64,000 nt of DNA from Delftia sp. PS-11 (GTDB lineage: Bacteria > Pseudomonadota > Gammaproteobacteria > Burkholderiales > Burkholderiaceae_C). The DNA is taken from positions 62,001 through 126,000 of the forward strand of contig NZ_JACSYA010000010.1 of NCBI RefSeq assembly GCF_029870285.1, written 5' to 3'. The translations under genes were made by a program, and so were the position numbers. The first letter of the stretch is position 1; each line of letters begins with the position of its first letter. The notes beneath the pieces were generated by a model, which did no database searches, was not told where the DNA came from, and saw nothing but the letters and a program-made list of their open reading frames with translations. This document shows, one piece after another, positions 33,001 through 41,489 of the stretch.

Positions 33001-34206
33001 ATGACCGCATTTGCCACAGCTCGTGCCTGGACTGTCGGAACGGCCTTGATCGCAGCGCTCTCGGCGGCCCATGCGCAGCCCTACCCCGTGACCGAAGCGC
33101 AGCGCTCCGCCGCGCAGCAGGTGGCGCAGCAGGGTGTGCCCGTGGGCGAGCTGGCCCCCAATGCGCCTGACAGCTATACCGTCAGGCGCGGCGATACGCT
33201 TTGGGGCATTGCAGGCATGTACCTGCGCCGCCCCTGGCGCTGGCCCCAACTGTGGGGCATGAACCTGCCATCCATCGCCAACCCTCACCTCATCTACCCT
33301 GGCCAGGTGCTCTATCTGGACAAGCGTGACGGCTATGCCCGCCTGGGCACGGCACGGATGGCTGGCGACTCGGGCGAGCCCGAAACAGTGCGGATTTCGC
33401 CGCGCTCGCGCAGCGAGTCGCTGGCCGACGCGGCACTGCCCACGCTGCAGCCGCACCTGATCGAGCCCTTCCTGGCAGAGCCCCTGGTCGTCGATGCCGA
33501 CACGCTGCTGCTGGCGCCGCGCATCATCGCCACCACAGACCAGCGCGTGCTCATGGCCAGCGGCGACCGCGCCTATGTGCGCGGCCCGGCCGGGGCGCCG
33601 CTGCTCAAGGACGGGGGCCTGCCGCGCCATTTCCGGCTGTTTCGCGATGCCATGGCGCTCAAGGACCCCGTGACCGGCGAAGTCCTGGGCTACGAGGCCA
33701 AGTACCTGGGCAATGCCGAGCTCATCGAGGGCGAAACCACGCTGGAGGGCGTTGACAGCAGTGGCAACACCGCCTCGCAGAACATTCCTGCGACCGTGGA
33801 GTTGTCCAAGGCCAAGAATGAAATGCGCGCGGGCGATCGCCTGCTGCCTGCGCCGGCACGCCGCTTCATCAACTACGCGCCGCATGCGCCCGCCAGTGCC
33901 GTGCAGGCCCATGTGGTGTCACTGTACGGCGACTCGGCCGTGCGCTGGGCCGCGGTCAACCAGGTCATCGCCATCAACAAGGGCATCAGCGACGGCGTGG
34001 ACGAAGGCACGGTGCTGGAGCTGATCAGCCGTGGCATCAGCATCGTGGACAAGACCGGCGACCGCAAGGAGGTGGTGCAGCTGCCCTCCGAGCGCAATGG
34101 CTACGCCATGGTGTTCCGCACTTTCGATCGCGTGTCCTACGCGCTGGTGCTCGAAGCGCGGCGTGGCGTGGAAGTGGGTGACACCCTGCTCGCCCCTGCC
34201 CCCTGA
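33001..34206 (+). CDS. LysM-domain secreted protein
   Basis: 401 residues with a signal peptide ending at AHAQ. A LysM peptidoglycan-binding motif follows at about residues 58-107: YTVRRGDTLWGIAGMYLRRPWRWPQLWGMN, then PHLIYPGQVLYL. The remaining 290 residues are a beta-rich region without a catalytic motif that I recognise. This LysM protein next to dprA is a standard neighbourhood in betaproteobacteria, divergent from def-fmt. It probably binds the cell wall. GAGGAT precedes the ATG. Confidence 0.9.
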   Translation: MTAFATARAWTVGTALIAALSAAHAQPYPVTEAQRSAAQQVAQQGVPVGELAPNAPDSYTVRRGDTLWGIAGMYLRRPWRWPQLWGMNLPSIANPHLIYPGQVLYLDKRDGYARLGTARMAGDSGEPETVRISPRSRSESLADAALPTLQPHLIEPFLAEPLVVDADTLLLAPRIIATTDQRVLMASGDRAYVRGPAGAPLLKDGGLPRHFRLFRDAMALKDPVTGEVLGYEAKYLGNAELIEGETTLEGVDSSGNTASQNIPATVELSKAKNEMRAGDRLLPAPARRFINYAPHAPASAVQAHVVSLYGDSAVRWAAVNQVIAINKGISDGVDEGTVLELISRGISIVDKTGDRKEVVQLPSERNGYAMVFRTFDRVSYALVLEARRGVEVGDTLLAPAP

Positions 34207-34231
34207 GGCCCGCAGGCCTGCCCGCCCAGCC

Positions 34232-35419
34232 ATGGCAGAAGCAGCCGCCGCAGGCACCGCGATGCCACCGGATGAACTGGCCGCCTGGCTGCGGCTGCTG
34301 CTGACGCCGGGGGTGGGCCGCACCACGGCGCGGCGCATGCTGGCAGCCTGTGGTGGCGCTGCGCAGATATGGGAGCAGACGCATGCCTGGAATGGCCTGA
34401 CGAGTTCAGCGCAGGCCCAGGCCCTGCGCACCGTGCCTGCGCACTTTGCGCGGGAACTGGACGCCATGCAGCAATGGCTGGAAAGCCCCGCCGAAGGGCT
34501 GGCCCATGCGCTGCTGCCGCTGGGGCATGCGCAGTACCCCCCGTCCCTGCTGCACACCGAAGACCCGCCCCTGCTGCTTTTTGTGCAGGGCAGCGCCCGC
34601 TGCATGGCTCCCGGGCGCGCCTGGTTTCCGTTTCCCCAGGCACTGGCCATGGTCGGCAGCCGTAACCCCACGGCGCAGGGGCAGGCCAATGCGCGTGCCA
34701 TGGGCCAGGCGCTGGCAGAGGCAGGGCTGTGCATCGTCTCGGGACTGGCCCAGGGCATCGATGCTGCGGCCCATGAAGGCGCGCTGCGCGCTGCGCCACA
34801 GGATGCGGGCACGCCCCTGACCATCGCCGTGGTCGGCACAGGGCTCGATCAGGTCTATCCCAGGCAGCACACGGCACTGGCGCGCGCCATCGCGCAGCAG
34901 GGGATGCTTGTCAGCGAATATCCGCTGGGCAGCGAGCCGCTGCCCTCGCACTTCCCGCAGCGCAACCGCATCATCTCGGGGCTGTCACAGGGCACCCTGG
35001 TGGTCGAGGCGGCCCTGCGCTCGGGCTCGCTGATCACGGCACGCATGGCATCCGAACAGGGCCGCGAGGTCTTTGCCATTCCGGGCTCCATCCACGCGCC
35101 CCAGGCACGGGGCTGCCATGCGCTGCTGCGCCAGGGCGCCAAGCTCGTGGAAACGGCGCAGGACGTGCTCGACGAACTGCAGGGACTGGCAGCACGCCTG
35201 CCGCCTGCGCCAGCCGCTGCCCCGGCCGGCACGGACATGGCGCTGGACAGCGACCCTATCCTGAATGCACTGTCCCACGACCCACTGCCGCTGGACACGC
35301 TGATGGACCGCACAGGCATGGATGCCGCCGCACTGCAGGCCCGCCTGCTGGAGCTGGAGCTCGAAGGCCGCGTCGAACGCATGCCGGGCGGCCTGTACCA
35401 GCGGCTGGCCCAGACCTGA
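34232..35419 (+). CDS. dprA: DNA-processing protein DprA (Smf)
   Basis: 395 residues. DprA protects incoming single strands during natural transformation and loads RecA. The SAM-like N-terminal part has LLTPGVGRTTARRML; the Rossmann-like core has AMVGSRNPTAQG, IVSGLAQGIDAAAHEGAL, VVGTGLDQVYPRQH, and the strongly conserved FPQRNRIISGLSQGTLVVEA; a C-terminal winged helix (PLPLDTLMDRTGMDAAALQARLLELELEGRVERMPGG) closes it. It follows the LysM gene by 25 bp. Together with the type IV pilin gene it hints at competence, although the window shows no other competence gene. Confidence 0.96.
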   Translation: MAEAAAAGTAMPPDELAAWLRLLLTPGVGRTTARRMLAACGGAAQIWEQTHAWNGLTSSAQAQALRTVPAHFARELDAMQQWLESPAEGLAHALLPLGHAQYPPSLLHTEDPPLLLFVQGSARCMAPGRAWFPFPQALAMVGSRNPTAQGQANARAMGQALAEAGLCIVSGLAQGIDAAAHEGALRAAPQDAGTPLTIAVVGTGLDQVYPRQHTALARAIAQQGMLVSEYPLGSEPLPSHFPQRNRIISGLSQGTLVVEAALRSGSLITARMASEQGREVFAIPGSIHAPQARGCHALLRQGAKLVETAQDVLDELQGLAARLPPAPAAAPAGTDMALDSDPILNALSHDPLPLDTLMDRTGMDAAALQARLLELELEGRVERMPGGLYQRLAQT

Positions 35420-35446
35420 CCGGGACCTGCCGGCCCGCACGGCGGC

Positions 35447-37843
35447 TCAGGGGGAACTGAGCCTCTCGGGATTGGCCTGGATCTTCTGCAGCGCATCGCG
35501 CGTGGCACGCACGGTCAGCGCCTCCTCATCATGCACGGACAGCAGGCCGGACTGCAGGTAGGCAGCCATGCGCTTGAGCTGCAGCAGATGGCAGCTGCCA
35601 TCGAGCGCCGCAAACAGGTGCAGCTGCTTGCGGCTGCTGCGCCAGACATACTGGACCTGCACGCGGGCGCCGTTGTGGTCCAGCGTGAACCAGCGACCAG
35701 GTTCCAGGGACTGGGCCCAGCCGAGCATGACCGCCTCGACCGGCGCATTCGTGTTCGGGATGACGTTGAGGCCCGCCGTGTCCACGCCCAGAATCATCTC
35801 GATGTTCTCGGGCGACAGCGGCATGTCCTCGTCCAGCTGGCCATCATCACGGATGTACTGCTCCAGTTGCGCGAGCCGCTGGGCCATGGCCTCGATGCGC
35901 GCAGGCGCGATGGCTGCGGTCTTGGACACGAAGGCCTCTGCCAGGGTATCGGTGACGCGCTTGATGCGCGCTGACTGCGCATCGCCGGTGACCCCGATCA
36001 GCGCCAGCCCCTCGCGCAGCGTCTGCAGCAGTGCGGGCAGCGTCTGGATCACGCGCGAACGCTCCTGGCGCGTGGGCTTGGCGCTGGCGGCCCAGACCAG
36101 CTCGCTGGCGGCCTGCTTGAAGCGCATGGTGCGCGGGTCCTTGGGTCCGTGGCGCACGGCGGCCAGGGCCAGCACCTCGGTCCAGGACTTGAACAGGAAC
36201 TCGCGTATCTCCTCTCGCACCGGCATGTCGGTCAGCAGATGGCGCAGCTCGATCGTGTACTGGATGGCCAGGGTTTCCTTTTGCTCGACCTGCTGGGCCA
36301 CGGTGGCAATGCGGGCTGCCGCCTTGGCCTGCGTCAGGTCGCGGGCCAGAAACTCTTCGAACTCACGCAGCACGAGCACGAACACCTTCTGGCCCGTTTC
36401 AGGGTATTGCTCGATGACCTGGACGATGCGCCGGATTTCAGCCTCCAGCGCGCTGCCGCCAATGGTGGCCGTATCAAAGCCCATCACGCACGAGCCCAGG
36501 CGGTCGATCAGCAGCCGGGCCGGATGGCGCAGATTGCTGAAGAACTCCGGCTCGGCCAGCGCCACGCGCAGCACCGGTACCTGCAGCCGGGCAAACCACA
36601 CGCGTATCGATGGCGGAATGCGGTCTTCGCTGAGAATGCTCTGGAACATCAGCGCCACCACCTCGATGGTCGCCTTCTCCGCCGTCGTCGCGGCCTTGCG
36701 CTTGAGGTCCACCGCGCGCTCGCGCACCTGGACCGCCAGCTGGCCCAGCGCCGCGGGACTGTAGTCCATGGGCGGGGAGGTCAGCCCCTGGGCCAGTGCC
36801 TGCTGGTATTGCGTCTGGGCAACGACCCGCTGCTCCAGCAGGGCCTGGGCCAGCGCAGCAGAGGCTGGCGCCTGGGACGATGGCGCAGGCACACCGGGCA
36901 TGAGCCCGGAAACGCCCACGCTGGGCTGTGTCAGCAGCCGGCGCAGCTGGTTGACCACTTCATGGGCACGGTGCCGGGCCCGGGCCAGACTGGTCATGCC
37001 TGCAGGCATCTGGGCTGCTGCGCCCTGCAAAGGAGCATCCCCGGCCGCCGCTGCATAAGCCGACGACACAGGCTCCGCCGACGGCGGGGCTGCTGCAGTG
37101 CCCCCGGAGCCGGCACTGGCGCCCAGCCCCATGGCACGGGTGGACAGACCGGTTTCGGAGCGGCGCACGCGCATGGCCACGTCCTGGGAGCGGGTAACGC
37201 CCTGGCTGTCGAGCAGCTCGTGGATGGACTTGTACTGGGCCACCAGCAGTGGCGCCAGCGCGAACTGCAGCGGGTCCATCACGCGCTGCAGGTCGCCGCG
37301 CAGCAGGCCGCAGGCCATCCATTGCTCGACCAGGCGCAGGCAGACAAATTCGCTGCGCAGGATGTCATCTGAGGCCAATTCGCGGCCTTCGACCAGTTGC
37401 AAGCGCAGGCGCAGCGTCTCGAAAGCGGCACCCGTGGATTCGCCCATGGCCAGCGCCATGCGCGACGCCAGAATCTTGTTCTCAACCACATCGTCGCCAA
37501 GCAGCTCGAAGCTCAGCGGTGGGGGTACCGAAGCAGGCGCCGGGGCGGCAGGCGCGGGCGCAGCCTGCCCCTGCTGCAAGGCTGCCTGCAACGCCTTCAG
37601 GCTGGTGCGCAGCCATTCGGACTGGCATTCACGGTAGCTGGTCCAGGCTTCACGGCGCTCCTGCATTTCGCGCTGGGTGCCGACCGCAGCCGCCTGCTGG
37701 GCCATGTATTCCAGCAACTGATCCGCCACGGCCGGCAGCCCGGCGCACAGGCCCTGGAGCCAATGCAAACGCGCCTGCAGACCCAGCGGATGCGGGGCGG
37801 CTGCAGGCGCGTTGGAGGGCAATGGCAACGAGGTCATGCCCAT
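35447..37843 (-). CDS. DUF1631-family protein
   Basis: 798 residues, soluble, mostly helical. The segments FELLGDDVVENKILASRM, NPLQFALAPLLVAQ-like (here MDPLQFALAPLLVAQYKS), RIPPSIRVWFARLQVPVLRVALAEPEFFSN and HPARLLIDRLG are characteristic of DUF1631 proteins of Beta- and Gammaproteobacteria. A C-terminal segment (LGWAQSLEPGRWFTLDHNGARVQVQYVW) resembles the PilZ-like or beta domain often seen at the end of this family. Function unknown. Its stop lies in GTTCCCCCTGAGCC, reminiscent of the dispersed repeat but not a full copy. It is downstream of secF, after an inverted repeat. Confidence 0.85.
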   Translation of the reverse strand: MGMTSLPLPSNAPAAAPHPLGLQARLHWLQGLCAGLPAVADQLLEYMAQQAAAVGTQREMQERREAWTSYRECQSEWLRTSLKALQAALQQGQAAPAPAAPAPASVPPPLSFELLGDDVVENKILASRMALAMGESTGAAFETLRLRLQLVEGRELASDDILRSEFVCLRLVEQWMACGLLRGDLQRVMDPLQFALAPLLVAQYKSIHELLDSQGVTRSQDVAMRVRRSETGLSTRAMGLGASAGSGGTAAAPPSAEPVSSAYAAAAGDAPLQGAAAQMPAGMTSLARARHRAHEVVNQLRRLLTQPSVGVSGLMPGVPAPSSQAPASAALAQALLEQRVVAQTQYQQALAQGLTSPPMDYSPAALGQLAVQVRERAVDLKRKAATTAEKATIEVVALMFQSILSEDRIPPSIRVWFARLQVPVLRVALAEPEFFSNLRHPARLLIDRLGSCVMGFDTATIGGSALEAEIRRIVQVIEQYPETGQKVFVLVLREFEEFLARDLTQAKAAARIATVAQQVEQKETLAIQYTIELRHLLTDMPVREEIREFLFKSWTEVLALAAVRHGPKDPRTMRFKQAASELVWAASAKPTRQERSRVIQTLPALLQTLREGLALIGVTGDAQSARIKRVTDTLAEAFVSKTAAIAPARIEAMAQRLAQLEQYIRDDGQLDEDMPLSPENIEMILGVDTAGLNVIPNTNAPVEAVMLGWAQSLEPGRWFTLDHNGARVQVQYVWRSSRKQLHLFAALDGSCHLLQLKRMAAYLQSGLLSVHDEEALTVRATRDALQKIQANPERLSSP

Positions 37844-37846
37844 GAG

Positions 37847-37880
37847 TGTAAGCCGGCTATAACGAGTACATATGCTTACA
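37847..37880. repeat. Inverted repeat between secF and the DUF1631 gene
   Basis: TGTAAGC at 37847-37853 and GCTTACA at 37874-37880 are perfect complements separated by 20 bp. They lie directly before the start of the DUF1631 gene and after the secF stop, so they could be an operator or a leader hairpin. No T-tract follows. Confidence 0.4.
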
Positions 37881-37890
37881 TGAAACGACC

Positions 37891-38841
37891 TCAGACCGTG
37901 GCCCCGGCATTGGGATCATTGGGGTCATGCGAGGCCTTGGGCGACTTGACCAGATCCTCGCGCTTGACGCCCAGCCACATGGCAATCGCGGCCGCCACGA
38001 ACACCGAAGAATAGATGCCGAACAGGATGCCGATGGTCAGCGCCAGCGCAAAGTAGTGCAGGCTGGGGCCGCCAAAGAAGAACATGGACAGCACCATGGC
38101 CTCGGTCGAGGCGTGGGTGATGATGGTGCGGCTCATGGTGCTGGTGATGGCGTGGTCGATCACCTCGGTGGTGCTGAGCTTGCGGAACTTGCGGAAGGCC
38201 TCGCGGATCCGGTCGAAGATCACCACCGACTCATTGACCGAGTAGCCCAGCACGGCCAGCACGCCAGCCAGCACCGACAGCGAAAACTCCCACTGGAAGA
38301 AGGCGAAAAAGCCCAGGATGATGACCACGTCGTGCAGGTTGGCGATCACCGCCGCCACGCCGAACTTCCACTCGAAGCGCATGGCCAGGTAGATCACGAT
38401 GCCCAGCACCACGAAGCCCAGGGCCATGAGGCCGTTGTGCATGAGCTCGTCGCCCACCTGCGGGCCCACGAATTCCGTGCGCCGCAGCGTGACCTCGGCA
38501 TCCTCGGCCTTGAGCGCAGCGAGCACTTGCTCGCTTTGCTGCGCAGAGGTCACGTCCTTTTGCACGGGCAGGCGGATCATCACATCGCGCGAGGTGCCGA
38601 AATTCTGCACCGTGACGTCGCTGTAACCGAGCTTGGAGACGGTATCGCGCACCTTGGCGATGTCGGCGGTCTGCGTGTAGGCGACCTCCATCACGGTGCC
38701 GCCCGTGAACTCCACGGACAGGTGCAGGCCGCGCGTGACCAGGAAGAACACGGCCAGCGCGAAGGTAATGAAGGAGACCGCGTTGAGCACCAACGCGTAC
38801 TTCATGAAGGGGATGTCTTTGCGGATGCGGAAGAATTCCAT
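37891..38841 (-). CDS. secF: Protein translocase subunit SecF
   Basis: SecF, 316 residues, with six membrane helices and a large periplasmic loop. With SecD and YajC it uses the proton gradient to pull exported proteins across the membrane. Conserved parts: LSVEFTGGTVMEV near residue 40, and in the helices GYSVNESVVIFDRIREAFRK and TSTMSRTIITHASTEAMVLSMFFFGG. It follows secD after 13 bp. Compared with E. coli SecF it has a typical length and no unusual features except a hydrophilic C-terminal tail. Confidence 0.97.
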   Translation of the reverse strand: MEFFRIRKDIPFMKYALVLNAVSFITFALAVFFLVTRGLHLSVEFTGGTVMEVAYTQTADIAKVRDTVSKLGYSDVTVQNFGTSRDVMIRLPVQKDVTSAQQSEQVLAALKAEDAEVTLRRTEFVGPQVGDELMHNGLMALGFVVLGIVIYLAMRFEWKFGVAAVIANLHDVVIILGFFAFFQWEFSLSVLAGVLAVLGYSVNESVVIFDRIREAFRKFRKLSTTEVIDHAITSTMSRTIITHASTEAMVLSMFFFGGPSLHYFALALTIGILFGIYSSVFVAAAIAMWLGVKREDLVKSPKASHDPNDPNAGATV

Positions 38842-38854
38842 GGTGTTCTCCCTT

Positions 38855-40774
38855 TCAGTGGTTGGCGTCGGCGCTGCCGGCGGAGTTCCTGGTGGTCACG
38901 GAACGCAGCTGGCTGCTGTCCTCGGGCTTCCAGACCTGGCCGATGGAGACGCTCTTGAGCTTCTTGCGGCGGCCATACCAGAGGTTGACCAGGCCGCGCG
39001 AGAAGAACACGGCCGAGAACATGCTGGTCAGGATGCCGATGCAGTGCACGACGGCAAAGCCGCGCACCGGGCCGGAGCCGAAGGCCAGCAGGGCCAGGCC
39101 CGCGATCAGCGTGGTCACGTTCGAGTCCAGGATGGTGTGCCAGGCGTTTTCATAGCCCGCGTGGATGGCGGCCTGCGGCGAGGCGCCGCCGCGCAGCTCT
39201 TCGCGGATGCGCTCGTTGATCAGCACGTTGGAGTCGATGGCCACGCCCAGCGCCAGCGCCATGGCGGCGATGCCGGGCAGGGTCAGCGTGGCCTGCAGCA
39301 TGGACAGAATGGCCAGCAGCAGCAGCACGTTGACCGACAGTGCCACCGTGGAGATCACGCCGAACAGCAGGTAGTACACGCACATGAAGGCGGCAATGGC
39401 CACCAGGCCCCAGACCACGGAGTGGATGCCGCGGTTGATGTTGTCGGCGCCCAGGCTGGGGCCGATGGTGTATTCCTCGATGATCTCCATGGGAGCGGCC
39501 AGCGAGCCGGCGCGCAGCAGCAGGGCCGTGTCGTTGGCTTCCGAGGTGGTCATGCGGCCGGAGATCTGCACACGCCCGCCGCCGATCTCGGTGCGGATCA
39601 CGGGTGCCGTCACGACCTCGCCCTTGCCCTTCTCGAACAGGATGATGGCCATGCGCTTGCCCACGTTGTCGCGCGTGATGTCCTTGAAGATGCGCGCGCC
39701 CTTGGCATCCAGCACCAGGTTGACCGTGGGCTCCTGGGTCTGGCTGTCGAAGCCGGGCTGCGCATCGGTCAGGTTCTCGCCGGTCAGCACGACCTGCTTT
39801 TGCACGATCACGGCCTGGCCATTGCGATCCAGGTACTTCTCGGCGCCGAAGGGCACGGGGCCCGAGCCCATCTCGGCGCCGCGCGCCTCGCTGGACTCAT
39901 CGACCAGACGCACTTCCAGCGTGGCCGTGCGGCCCAGGATGTCCTTGGCCTTGGCGGTATCCTGCACGCCGGGCAGCTGCACGACGATGCGGTCCAGGCC
40001 CTGCTGCTGGATCACGGGCTCGGCCACGCCAAGTTCGTTGATCCGGTTGTGCAGCGTGACGATGTTCTGCTTGAGCGCCTGCTCCTGCACCTTGCGCAGG
40101 GCCTCGGGCTTGATGGTGGCGCGCAGCTTGAAGCCCGAGCCATCGGGCTCGGCGGCGGAAGCCAGGTCCGGGAACTGGTCGGAGATCAGGTTGCGCGCGG
40201 CCGTCAGCGTGGCCTCGTCGCGCACACGGATCTCGACGGTGTTGCCGTCGCGCGAGACGCCGCCATGGCGGATGTTCTTGTCGCGCAGCGTGGTGCGCAG
40301 GTCGCCCGCAAAGGAGTCGGCCTTCTTGGTCAAGGCCGCAGCCATGTCCACCTGCAGCATGAAGTGCACGCCGCCGCGCAAATCCAGGCCCAGATACATG
40401 GGCTTGGCGCCAATGCCGGCCAGCCACTGGGGCGAACGCGAAACCAGGTTCAGGGCGACGATGTAGGCCGGATCGGAGGCATCAGGAATCAGGGCCTTCT
40501 GGATCACATCCTTGGCCTTGAGCTGCTCGTCGGGCGTGTTGAAGCGCGCACGCACGGAAGTGCCCTCCAGCGTCAGCACATCCGGCTTGACGCCTGCGGC
40601 CTGCAGGGCCGCCTCCACCTTTTGCAGCACCGCGTTATCCACCTTGACGGTGGCCTTGGCGGAGGAAACCTGTACGGCAGGCGCCTCGCCGAAAAAATTA
40701 GGCAGGGTGTACAGCACCCCCACCAGCAGCGCGATCACGATGATCGCGTATTTCCAGACCGGATATCGGTTCAT
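38855..40774 (-). CDS. secD: Protein translocase subunit SecD
   Basis: SecD, 639 residues, membrane partner of SecF. It starts MNRYPVWKYAIIVIALLVG (first helix), then a large periplasmic region with LGLDLRGGVHFMLQVDM (P1 base) and LYAFEKGKGE-like insert, and a C-terminal six-helix block with LALGVAIDSNVLINERIREELRGG, the proton-pathway motif. It sits between yajC and secF in one operon. tgt and queA, common neighbours elsewhere, are not upstream. Confidence 0.97.
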   Translation of the reverse strand: MNRYPVWKYAIIVIALLVGVLYTLPNFFGEAPAVQVSSAKATVKVDNAVLQKVEAALQAAGVKPDVLTLEGTSVRARFNTPDEQLKAKDVIQKALIPDASDPAYIVALNLVSRSPQWLAGIGAKPMYLGLDLRGGVHFMLQVDMAAALTKKADSFAGDLRTTLRDKNIRHGGVSRDGNTVEIRVRDEATLTAARNLISDQFPDLASAAEPDGSGFKLRATIKPEALRKVQEQALKQNIVTLHNRINELGVAEPVIQQQGLDRIVVQLPGVQDTAKAKDILGRTATLEVRLVDESSEARGAEMGSGPVPFGAEKYLDRNGQAVIVQKQVVLTGENLTDAQPGFDSQTQEPTVNLVLDAKGARIFKDITRDNVGKRMAIILFEKGKGEVVTAPVIRTEIGGGRVQISGRMTTSEANDTALLLRAGSLAAPMEIIEEYTIGPSLGADNINRGIHSVVWGLVAIAAFMCVYYLLFGVISTVALSVNVLLLLAILSMLQATLTLPGIAAMALALGVAIDSNVLINERIREELRGGASPQAAIHAGYENAWHTILDSNVTTLIAGLALLAFGSGPVRGFAVVHCIGILTSMFSAVFFSRGLVNLWYGRRKKLKSVSIGQVWKPEDSSQLRSVTTRNSAGSADANH

Positions 40775-40857
40775 GATCGCGCTCTTTTGCAGTCAGCAAC
40801 GCACAAAGGGTATGCAGCCGCTGACGCAGCGCATACCCACAAGACAAAAGGAAGCGC

Positions 40858-41190
40858 TTACTTGAGCGTGTCCTTGGGCAGCACCTGCACCACGGCGCTG
40901 CGCTGGATCTGGATCTCGACGCCCGAGGCGATCTCGATGTGCAGGAACTGCTCGGACAGGCGGGTCACGCGGCCGATGATGCCGCCGGCCGTCGCCACTT
41001 CGTCACCCTTAGCCAGGGCTTCGACCATGGCTCGGTGCTCCTTCTGGCGCTTCATCTGCGGGCGGATCATCACGAAGTACAGCACCACAAACATCAGCGC
41101 CAGCGGCGCCATGCCCATCAACTGCGACATGAAGTCGCCACCGGCGGCGGCTGCGGGAGCGGTCTGGGCGAAAGCGGAAGAAATAAACAC
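40858..41190 (-). CDS. yajC: Preprotein translocase accessory subunit YajC
   Basis: YajC, 110 residues, one membrane helix (MAPLALMFVVLYFVMIRPQMKRQKEH), followed by a conserved cytosolic domain with LAKGDEVATAGGIIGRVTRL and the IASGVEIQIQRSAVVQVLPKD end. The start is probably GTG at 41190: a GGAG lies 8 nt upstream, and the encoded MFISSAFAQTAPAAAAGG is the usual YajC N-terminus. It leads the yajC-secD-secF operon. A TACAAT hexamer lies about 80 bp upstream on the same strand. Confidence 0.94.
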   Translation of the reverse strand: MFISSAFAQTAPAAAAGGDFMSQLMGMAPLALMFVVLYFVMIRPQMKRQKEHRAMVEALAKGDEVATAGGIIGRVTRLSEQFLHIEIASGVEIQIQRSAVVQVLPKDTLK

Positions 41191-41489
41191 GGGCAAGACT
41201 CCAGGATCGGAAGGTCGGAAAGAGGGTCGCCGCGGGCTGCGGCACAAGGCCGGCCCGCTGGAGAACGGAGCATTGTATGCGTCAGCCCTGGCCCCGCCGG
41301 CTGCCGGGTTCCGGCGGCAACGGGTTTTTGGGCGACGATGGCTGCAACTGGCAGCAATCTGCCGTTTTTAAAGGGAGGGGGCGCGGTTTTTCGTGATTTT
41401 TGTGCCCGGCTTGCATGGCAGATGCAGGGGCGCGGGCCATGGGACCGCGCGCTTTGCGGCCCCATGGCGCCATCTTACAGGATGGCCTC

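Noticed and set aside
35437..35453. CCCCCTGAGCC at the stop of the DUF1631 gene, resembling the start of the dispersed repeat
   Set aside because: Only the first dozen bases agree; the following blocks of the repeat (paired C-run and G-run, CTTGCTCG) are missing, so it may be chance or a remnant.
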